Of a DNA stretch of 7,632 nucleotides, positions 1 through 5,209 are shown in pieces. The notes beneath the pieces were generated by a model. That model saw only the letters and a program-made list of their open reading frames with translations. It did no database searches and was not told where the DNA came from. Numbering within the stretch: the first letter of the stretch is position 1; each line of letters starts with the position of its first letter. The position numbers and the translations under genes were made by a program. The DNA comes from Chloroflexota bacterium (GTDB lineage Bacteria; Chloroflexota; Chloroflexia; Thermomicrobiales; UBA6265). The stretch is from positions 1 through 7,632 of the forward strand of contig JAEZJB010000119.1 of NCBI GenBank assembly GCA_023415845.1. The letters are read 5' to 3'.

Positions 1-188
1 GCTGCATACCAGGCAGGTGCCTCGGAACCAGCCGGTACCATTCCGGAGGCGACGGTGAAGAACGTGACCTCCTCATCCTCACCAAACGCGGTTGGCTGGG
101 CGGTGGCCGGGCGGATTCCTGTCACCAGCGCGAGCAGGCTGGCAAAGACCATGATTCGCAGAGGGAATCGGGAGTAGAGGGGCATCAT
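1..188 (-). CDS. Secreted protein of unknown function, N-terminal part only
   Basis: The reading frame starts at an ATG at 188 (a second ATG follows directly) and stays open for 62 codons to the left edge, so the 3' end is missing. An AGGAG Shine-Dalgarno sequence lies 8 bases upstream of the start. The N-terminus is a typical Sec signal peptide: arginines at residues 7 and 11, a hydrophobic core at about 12-25 (IMVFASLLALVTGI), then a probable signal peptidase I site after ATA (28-30). There is no lipobox cysteine. The visible mature part (QPTAFGEDEEVTFFTVASG...) is acidic and then hydrophobic; I do not recognise a domain. It is probably exported to the cell surface or medium. It lies 167 bp downstream of the J-domain gene on the same strand, so it may be co-transcribed or have its own promoter. 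A dyad-symmetric element just upstream of its ribosome binding site may control it. Confidence 0.75.
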   Translation of the reverse strand, partial: MMPLYSRFPLRIMVFASLLALVTGIRPATAQPTAFGEDEEVTFFTVASGMVPAGSEAPAWYA

Positions 189-203
189 CGGACCGGCTCC
201 TGG

Positions 204-230
204 GCAAACGTCGAATGCACTCACGTTTGC
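204..230. repeat. Inverted repeat (8-bp arms, 11-bp spacer) upstream of the secreted-protein gene
   Basis: The arms GCAAACGT (204-211) and ACGTTTGC (223-230) are perfect reverse complements, with half-site centres 19 bp apart. In the minus-strand mRNA the element lies immediately upstream of the CAGGAG ribosome binding site (202-197) of the secreted-protein gene. It could be a transcription-factor operator with half sites on one face of the helix, or an RNA hairpin abutting the ribosome binding site. It has no T-tract after it and so is not an intrinsic terminator. The function is inferred from position only. Confidence 0.45.
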
Positions 231-355
231 AGCCTAGGTCTGCGCCCGGCCTGGCGGAATACCCAAAACTACCCATTTCCGCCGCACCAGCAGTCGCCCT
301 CACCCCGTGCCGCGCTGAGGAGGCGCCATCTCGATCAGTACGTGTGGGGCAGAAC

Positions 356-934
356 CTACACCTCTTCAGGCCGCAACGCCTCGATCCGCCGCTCGATGCC
401 GAGCCACTTGTCGTAGGCGGCACGCTTGTCCGGGTTCGTCAACAGGTCGCGGGCCACGAGCAGTTCACGCATCCGGCTGGACGCGTCCGGATCGGTCGAT
501 GTGTCCGGGTGGTACTTCAGCGCGAGACGCTTGAACGCCGCATCGACGACCTCCGGTTCGGCCAGCGGATCGACCTGCAGCACCTGGTAATACGTTTTGC
601 CAACCGGCTGTTGGTAGCGCGGGGGTTCGGGTTGCGGCGCCTGCTGCCTGCCCAGGTAGATCGCCAGTTGCTGCTGGTCCATCAGCCGCGACGTGACGAA
701 CGGCGCATCCTTCTCCGGAATCCCCCACTTGCCATGGCAGGTCAGGCATTCCATGACGAGCTGCGTGCGCACATTCATCGTCGGCACGAAGTAGAGGGTC
801 AGTTTCCGCCTGGTGTCGTACACGGCAAAGACCGACGGTTTTCGGCACGAGGGGCACTCGTTGACGAAAAAGCCGCGTTGGTCGATATAGTCGCGTGCGC
901 CAATAATCGGAAAGACCACCCGTGTCCTCTCCAC
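356..934 (-). CDS. Zinc-ribbon protein with C-terminal DnaJ (J) domain
   Basis: This 192-residue protein has two recognisable parts. Residues 27-66 carry two CxxC knuckles (CPSC 27-30 and CLTC 63-66) about 32 residues apart, as in a four-cysteine zinc ribbon. Residues 114-178 form a J domain: YYQVLQVDPLAEPEVVDAAF, then helix II ending in the diagnostic HPD (142-144), helix III and the closing RAAYDKWL. A Pro/Gln-rich linker (97-112) joins them. J domains stimulate the ATPase of Hsp70 (DnaK) and deliver substrates to it. It lacks the Gly/Phe region and the classical DnaJ zinc domain, so it is not the housekeeping DnaJ; the zinc ribbon may provide client or nucleic-acid specificity. The start is taken as GTG at 934, which has a poor Shine-Dalgarno match. 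The frame is open further upstream to about 1016, where GGGGAGGAGG (980-971) precedes an in-frame CTG at 967, so the N-terminus is uncertain. It is divergent from the nicotinamidase gene. The partner is not identifiable. Confidence 0.85.
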   Translation of the reverse strand: MERTRVVFPIIGARDYIDQRGFFVNECPSCRKPSVFAVYDTRRKLTLYFVPTMNVRTQLVMECLTCHGKWGIPEKDAPFVTSRLMDQQQLAIYLGRQQAPQPEPPRYQQPVGKTYYQVLQVDPLAEPEVVDAAFKRLALKYHPDTSTDPDASSRMRELLVARDLLTNPDKRAAYDKWLGIERRIEALRPEEV

Positions 935-962
935 CGGGACAACCCAGAATCCCTCAGACTGT

Positions 963-992
963 ACCAGTCGCCTCCTCCCCCAACCAGTCGCC
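963..992. repeat. Direct repeat ACCAGTCGCC x2, 20-bp period, in a divergent promoter region
   Basis: ACCAGTCGCC occurs at 963-972 and again, identically, at 983-992. The period of exactly 20 bp is close to two helical turns. Both copies lie in the 132-bp gap between the divergent J-domain gene (minus) and the nicotinamidase gene (plus), which is where an operator for either would be expected. I see no convincing -10/-35 pair in this gap on either strand. A chance repeat is possible in GC-rich DNA. Confidence 0.35.
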
Positions 993-1066
993 GTTCGTGC
1001 AGGTCGCGTACCCTAGCAGGGAACCGCCGATGAACCCTCCCGGGGTCACTTCTGGAGCATTTCCCC

Positions 1067-1756
1067 ATGCAGGATTCCCACACTCCAGCATTTATTCGCG
1101 ACTGGATCGGCACACTCGAGCCGCTCCGCTGGGCCGATCTCTCATCCGCCGACACCATCGGCGTCTTCTCGGCCGACATGATCAACGCCATCGTCCACGA
1201 GGGCGCCCTCGCCTCGGCTCCCGTGCACGCCCTCATCGAGCCGGTGGTCACCCTGTTCACCAATGCCTGGGCCGCCGGTGTCCGGCAATTCGTGCTCCTG
1301 CAGGACACCCATCATCCCGAGGCGCCCGAGTTCGGTGCCTATCCCCCGCACGCCATCGCCGGTACCCGCGAATCGGAGACGATTCCCGAACTGCTCGCCC
1401 TGCCGTTTTCCGGCAGCTTCACCGTGATGGAGAAAAACTCGTTGACACCCAGCATCGATACGCCATTCGACGACTGGCTGCGGAAAAATCAGACCGTGAC
1501 CACCGCGATCGTCGTCGGCGACTGTACCGATCTCTGCACCTATTCCCTCGCCATGTACCTCCGCCAGTGGGCCAATGCCCACAACATTCGCGACTACCGC
1601 GTGATCCTGCCCGCCGATTGCGTCGCCACCTTCGACATTCCAGCCGCACCGGACCTCGCCCCCGGCGCAGCGCATCCCGGCCCCTTTTTTCACGACGTGT
1701 TCCTCTATCACATGGCGCAGAACGGCATCGAGGTGGTATCCACCCTCGAACGGTGA
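1067..1756 (+). CDS. pncA: Isochorismatase-family cysteine hydrolase, probable nicotinamidase
   Basis: This 229-residue enzyme probably deamidates nicotinamide to nicotinate plus ammonia in the cytoplasm, the first step of Preiss-Handler NAD salvage. The isochorismatase fold signature is clear. The catalytic triad is Asp37 (VFSADMINA), Lys123 (VMEKNSLTPS) and Cys157 (VVGDCTDLCTYSLAMYL). The stretch QDTHHPEAPEFGAYPPH, with Asp80, His82 and His95, followed by AIAGTRESE, corresponds to the metal-binding and 'WPxHCVxGT' region of nicotinamidases. The length fits the family. GGAG lies 10 bases before the ATG. The nicotinate phosphoribosyltransferase gene follows after 33 bp, so the two are probably one operon; this context is the main reason to prefer nicotinamidase over another amidohydrolase of the superfamily. 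The family is certain and the substrate is inferred. Confidence 0.85.
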   Translation: MQDSHTPAFIRDWIGTLEPLRWADLSSADTIGVFSADMINAIVHEGALASAPVHALIEPVVTLFTNAWAAGVRQFVLLQDTHHPEAPEFGAYPPHAIAGTRESETIPELLALPFSGSFTVMEKNSLTPSIDTPFDDWLRKNQTVTTAIVVGDCTDLCTYSLAMYLRQWANAHNIRDYRVILPADCVATFDIPAAPDLAPGAAHPGPFFHDVFLYHMAQNGIEVVSTLER

Positions 1757-1776
1757 CGCCGGAATGACACGTCTGT

Positions 1777-1782
1777 GGAGGA
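1777..1782 (+). promoter_or_regulatory. Ribosome binding site deciding the pncB start
   Basis: GGAGGA ends 7 bases before the ATG at 1790. An in-frame GTG at 1775 would add five residues, but it would overlap this strong Shine-Dalgarno sequence and has none of its own. The ATG at 1790 is therefore the start chosen for the nicotinate phosphoribosyltransferase. Confidence 0.75.
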
Positions 1783-1789
1783 AGCGGGA

Positions 1790-3229
1790 ATGCCAGTAGT
1801 CCAGAGCGGGTTGATTTACGAAGAGCGCGCACGGCGGCACATCGCCGATCCCACCATCACGCCCAATCCCACCGCGCTACACACCGACCTCTATCATGTC
1901 GATGCCGCCTTCGTGGCCTGGTCCAGCGGCCAGACCGGACTGGCCACCTTCGACCTCTACACCCGGCGCAACCCGTTCGCCGGAGGTTTTATGCTTGTCG
2001 CCGGCCTCGAGCCAGCGCTCGACTACCTCCGCGCCTTCAAGTACACCCGTCCCGAACGTGAGTACCTGAAGTCGATCAAGGGGTACCCCGATGAGTTTCT
2101 CGACTACCTGCGCGACCTGCGCTTCACCGGTGAGATCCTGGCAATGCCGGAGGGTGAGATCGGGTTCCCCAACGAACCGCTCCTGCGGGTCACGGCCCCA
2201 TTCCCCGAGGCCCTGATCATCGAGTCCGGGCTGCTCCGCACGGTCGGCATCTCCACCCTGATCGCCACCAAGGCCGCTCGCCTGCACATCGCGGCCGAGG
2301 GCCGAGCCGTCAGCGATTTCTCGTTCCGCCGCGCCCACGAGCCCTATCTCGCCGCCCGGTCGGGATTCATCGGCGGCTGCAACAGCACGTCGTTCGTGGC
2401 TGCCGCTCGCGAATACGACATTCCGGGCGCCGGCACGGTTCCCCATGCCCTCATCCAGGCCTATGGCGACGAGCTCACAGCCTTCCGCGCGATTGCCGAC
2501 GCCCTGCCCGAATTTTCCTTGCTCCTCGACACTTACGACGTCCGGCAGGGCATCGAGCATGCCATCATCGTCGGCCTCGAGTCGCCAGCACGATCGGGAC
2601 ACCGCCTCGTCTCGGTCCGCCTCGACAGCGGCGACCTCGGCGCCGACGCTCGGCTCTGTCGGTCACTGCTCGACGAGGCAGGACTGACGTCGGTCAAGGT
2701 GCTCGTCAGCGGCGACCTCGAGGAGTTCAGGATTCGTGAACTCGTGCGCTCGGGCGCGCCCATCGACGGCTACGGTGTGGGCGGCAATCTGGGTGTCGGC
2801 CTCGGGAGCCTCGAAACCGGCACGCTTGGTGGTGTCATCGGCGCGGTCTACAAACTCGCCTGGTATGGCGGTGACAGTGATGAGGCGTCTGGTGCTCGTA
2901 TCAAGCTGGCCGGTGGCGGCGACAAGTCCACCTGGCCAGGCCGAAAGCGGACCTTCCGGTTCGGTGACTTCGACCATGACCTGATCGCGCTTGATGGCGA
3001 GCAGCCGCCTGCAGCAGCCCGGCCGTTGCTGCAAACCATTGTCTCCGACGGCATGCTGGTCACGGAGGCTGCTCCCGTCCGCGCCGCCCACGAGCGGGCA
3101 ATGCAGTCGCTCGCTGCCCTTCCTCACTACCTGCGGGACCTGCAACCCGACCGGCAGTATCCCGTGGAGTGGAGTACCGACCTCCAGACACTTCGTGCCG
3201 AAGTGATTGCCGACTTTGAGCCCCGCTGA
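1790..3229 (+). CDS. pncB: Nicotinate phosphoribosyltransferase
   Basis: This 479-residue cytoplasmic enzyme joins nicotinate to PRPP with ATP hydrolysis to give nicotinate mononucleotide (EC 6.3.4.21), the second step of NAD salvage after the upstream nicotinamidase. Family landmarks in order: the N-terminal HTDLYHVDAAF segment (31-41); FIGGCNSTSFVAA with GTVPH (about 194-219), whose His219 aligns in position with the histidine phosphorylated in the E. coli enzyme; LLDTYDV (244-250); VRLDSGDL (276-283); VSGDLEEFRI (306-315); DGYGVGGNL (326-334), the PRPP/phosphate-binding part of the barrel; and KSTWPGRKR (379-387). The GTVPHALI form resembles the shorter bacterial/archaeal branch rather than the GTxAHS form; this is a judgement from memory. 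The gene follows the nicotinamidase gene by 33 bp and ends 17 bp before a strong terminator hairpin. Confidence 0.93.
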   Translation: MPVVQSGLIYEERARRHIADPTITPNPTALHTDLYHVDAAFVAWSSGQTGLATFDLYTRRNPFAGGFMLVAGLEPALDYLRAFKYTRPEREYLKSIKGYPDEFLDYLRDLRFTGEILAMPEGEIGFPNEPLLRVTAPFPEALIIESGLLRTVGISTLIATKAARLHIAAEGRAVSDFSFRRAHEPYLAARSGFIGGCNSTSFVAAAREYDIPGAGTVPHALIQAYGDELTAFRAIADALPEFSLLLDTYDVRQGIEHAIIVGLESPARSGHRLVSVRLDSGDLGADARLCRSLLDEAGLTSVKVLVSGDLEEFRIRELVRSGAPIDGYGVGGNLGVGLGSLETGTLGGVIGAVYKLAWYGGDSDEASGARIKLAGGGDKSTWPGRKRTFRFGDFDHDLIALDGEQPPAAARPLLQTIVSDGMLVTEAAPVRAAHERAMQSLAALPHYLRDLQPDRQYPVEWSTDLQTLRAEVIADFEPR

Positions 3230-3246
3230 AACTGGCAGAGAACGAG

Positions 3247-3284
3247 AGCGCCCCACCTGCGAATCGACTCGCAGGTGGGGCGCT
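3247..3284. terminator. Bidirectional terminator hairpin between convergent genes
   Basis: The 16-base arm at 3247-3262 (AGCGCCCCACCTGCGA) is perfectly complementary to 3269-3284, with a six-base loop. It begins 17 bases after the pncB stop codon and lies 25 bases beyond the stop of the carboxypeptidase gene on the other strand, so it can stop both converging transcripts. The following T-richness is modest on each side (TTGCC on plus, CTCTCGTTCTCT on minus), so termination efficiency may rest on the very stable stem. Confidence 0.8.
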
Positions 3285-3309
3285 TGCCGCTGGTTGGCCG
3301 GAACGGCAC

Positions 3310-4773
3310 CTAATCGCCGTTGACTGCCAGGTCAACGAAGGCCAGCACGTCGGTCTGCAGCTTCGCCAGGGCGTTCTTCTCCACGTAGACCATGTGGCCG
3401 ACCGGGAATTCTTCCAGCGTCAGGCGGGCATGGGCCGACGGATCGAGCCCCATGTGGTTGAGGGTGTAGATCGTTGCGTAATAGGGCGTCGCCAGGTCGT
3501 AGTAACCCGATGCGATGTAGACCCGCATGTACGGATTCTTGGCCATCGCCTCGCGGAGCATTTCGCTCGTGTCGGCGTGCCCCTCCTTCGCACTTCCCCA
3601 GTCCCAGTCCAGACCGCGCAGGATGTGGTACTCGGCATCGTTCTCGTAACCGAGTTCCTCGCGGAAGTACTGGTTGATGGTGGTCGTGAACGGCGGCCAG
3701 ATCACGTTCAGACTGGGGTCGTAATCCGCGAACTGCGAAACGCCCGACTTGTCCTTGCCTTTGTACCGCGAGTCGATGCGGCCGACCGTTTCGCGCTCGG
3801 TGCGCAACAACTCCTTGCAGAACGACATGATCTCGATCCGCAGGTTCGCCAGGTCGAGGTATTCGCGCGACAGGCCGGTGTATTTCACCAGGCCGTCCAG
3901 CACCTCGCTCCGCTTGTCGTCGGGAATCCGATCGCCGAGCGAGAGCGCCTGCACGTAGGTGCCTTCGACCCAGGCTTCCACCTCATCGAGGAACGTCCTG
4001 ACATCCATCTGCTGGTATTCGTCGGCCAGCTTGCCGTGATACCAGGCCGTTGCCGCGTAGGTGGGCAGGAATAGCTGGTACGGCAGGTCGTTGCCGGTCT
4101 CGAACCGGGCAGTCTGCATGTTGAGGATTGACGAGATCAGGATGATCCCGTTGAAAATGATCCCCTTGTCGGCGAGGTAACCGGCCAGCCCGGCAGAGCG
4201 GAAGGTGCCATAGCTCTCGCCCGCAAGGAACAGCGGGGACGTCCATCGCTGGTACTTCGAGAGGTAGAGCCGAATGAATTCACCGATGCACTCGAGATCG
4301 CCGGTTACACCCTTGATCTTCTTGGCGAACTCGTCGCTGGTCGCTCGGCTGTAGCCCGTGTCGACGGGGTCGATGAACACGAGATCGGTCGCCGGGAGCC
4401 ACGAGTAGTCGTTATCCACCAGCTTGTACGGCGGGCGTGGCATGTCTCCGTTGTCGTGCATCAGCACGCGCTTCGGTGCCAGTCCCCCCATGTGCAGCCA
4501 CACCGAGGCCGAGCCCGGACCACCGTTGAAGGTGAACGTCACCGGCCGTGGCGCGTCGCCAACTGGATTCGTCACGGTGTAGGCCGTGAACGTCAGGTTG
4601 GCTTCTACCTCACCCTTGTCGTTCCGCACCGGCAATTGCCCGCAGGTGGTGGTGTAGGTGTAGGTCGTGCCGTCGATGACGATGGAGTGCTCACGGGTGA
4701 TGGGTTCCGGAAGTGGGGCAGGTTGCGGGGTTTCCTTCTCTTCCGGCTTCGAGTTGCTGTTGGTGTCAGACAT
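3310..4773 (-). CDS. Serine carboxypeptidase-like enzyme, peptidase family S10
   Basis: This 487-residue alpha/beta hydrolase of family S10 would remove C-terminal residues from peptides. It has NGGPGS (83-88, oxyanion hole), DLVFIDPVDTGYSRA (130-144) and the nucleophile Ser187 in GESYGT. The charge relay is completed by Asp426 (SGYYDLATPY) and His460 (PVGHMVY). All catalytic residues are present and the length is normal for a full enzyme. The N-terminus is hydrophilic and proline-rich (about residues 5-24) with no hydrophobic segment, so no Sec signal peptide is evident. That is unusual, because most family members are secreted or vacuolar. The start is ATG at 4773 with AGAGG five bases upstream. 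The PHA-family gene ends 40 bp upstream on the same strand, suggesting co-transcription. The peptide substrate is unknown; other S10-like acyl-transfer activity cannot be excluded. Confidence 0.88.
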   Translation of the reverse strand: MSDTNSNSKPEEKETPQPAPLPEPITREHSIVIDGTTYTYTTTCGQLPVRNDKGEVEANLTFTAYTVTNPVGDAPRPVTFTFNGGPGSASVWLHMGGLAPKRVLMHDNGDMPRPPYKLVDNDYSWLPATDLVFIDPVDTGYSRATSDEFAKKIKGVTGDLECIGEFIRLYLSKYQRWTSPLFLAGESYGTFRSAGLAGYLADKGIIFNGIILISSILNMQTARFETGNDLPYQLFLPTYAATAWYHGKLADEYQQMDVRTFLDEVEAWVEGTYVQALSLGDRIPDDKRSEVLDGLVKYTGLSREYLDLANLRIEIMSFCKELLRTERETVGRIDSRYKGKDKSGVSQFADYDPSLNVIWPPFTTTINQYFREELGYENDAEYHILRGLDWDWGSAKEGHADTSEMLREAMAKNPYMRVYIASGYYDLATPYYATIYTLNHMGLDPSAHARLTLEEFPVGHMVYVEKNALAKLQTDVLAFVDLAVNGD

Positions 4774-4813
4774 GCATACCTCTGGGTGCTAACGATAGGT
4801 GATGGATTTCGGG

Positions 4814-5119
4814 CTAGGGCTTGCGCAGGCGCTCGGCGCGTTCGCGCAGCGTCGACTCGATGGTGCCCTTGAACGGAACCGCAGCGAACGGATACTCGCC
4901 GGTAATCGCGACCTCATGATCGGTGACCTTGAGACTCCCGCTGATCTTGAACCCCATCGCCCGGAAGGAGAACGTGCCACCATCCTGGGTCCAGTGTTCC
5001 TGGAGGTCCGAGATGCGGTCGCCATGCTGTTCCTTCGCCGTCACGAGGATGTTCTTGATCCGGTTGAGTGCTTCTTCCTTGCCGAGCGAGTGGTGAACGG
5101 TAACGGTACTCTTTGGCAC
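4814..5119 (-). CDS. Polyhydroxyalkanoic acid system family protein (PHA granule-region family)
   Basis: This 101-residue protein matches the small polyhydroxyalkanoic acid system family as I remember it: a VTVHHSLGKEEALNRIKNI start, a central TFSFRAMGFKISGSLKVTD, then PFAAVPFKGTIESTLRERAE near the C-terminus. Members are often encoded near polyhydroxyalkanoate genes but also occur elsewhere, and their biochemical role is not established. No signal peptide or membrane segment is present. The start is GTG at 5119, with CAGGAG (5133-5128) eight bases upstream; an ATG at 5173 would add 18 residues that overlap this ribosome binding site and do not fit the family. No PHA synthase or phasin is in the window. 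It probably shares a transcript with the S10 peptidase downstream. Confidence 0.8.
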   Translation of the reverse strand: MPKSTVTVHHSLGKEEALNRIKNILVTAKEQHGDRISDLQEHWTQDGGTFSFRAMGFKISGSLKVTDHEVAITGEYPFAAVPFKGTIESTLRERAERLRKP

Positions 5120-5164
5120 GGGAGATACTCCTGGTTGGGCGAACAGTCGCCGCGATATCGGCAG

Positions 5165-5209
5165 CCGACGCAAGCATACCGCAGCCGCTTTCCCCTGCCG
5201 CCGCGTCGG
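5165..5209. repeat. Inverted repeat with long spacer after thiG
   Basis: CCGACGC (5165-5171) and GCGTCGG (5203-5209) are perfect 7-bp complements separated by 31 bases, directly after the thiG stop codon and upstream of the PHA-family gene. The spacer forms no clear nested stem and no T-tract follows, so a terminator role is doubtful. On the minus strand TATGCT, inside the spacer, could be a -10 element for the PHA-family gene, but no good -35 is seen. Confidence 0.25.

Noticed and set aside
215..1033. 272-codon plus-strand open frame
   Set aside because: It lies antisense to the J-domain gene, whose zinc-ribbon and HPD motifs are clear; the plus-strand translation is Arg/Leu-rich with no recognisable domain.
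922..1767. 281-codon plus-strand open frame
   Set aside because: It is a frame-shifted shadow of the nicotinamidase gene, Arg/His/Pro-rich as expected from GC-rich out-of-frame reading.
1775..1789. GTG at 1775 as the pncB start
   Set aside because: It overlaps the ribosome binding site that serves the ATG at 1790.
1142..2602. Long minus-strand open frames opposite the NAD-salvage genes
   Set aside because: They are antisense to two enzymes with intact family motifs and have Gly/Arg-rich composition without domains.
5120..5173. Upstream ATG (5173) as the PHA-family start
   Set aside because: The GTG at 5119 has a CAGGAG site eight bases upstream and gives the family's normal N-terminus.
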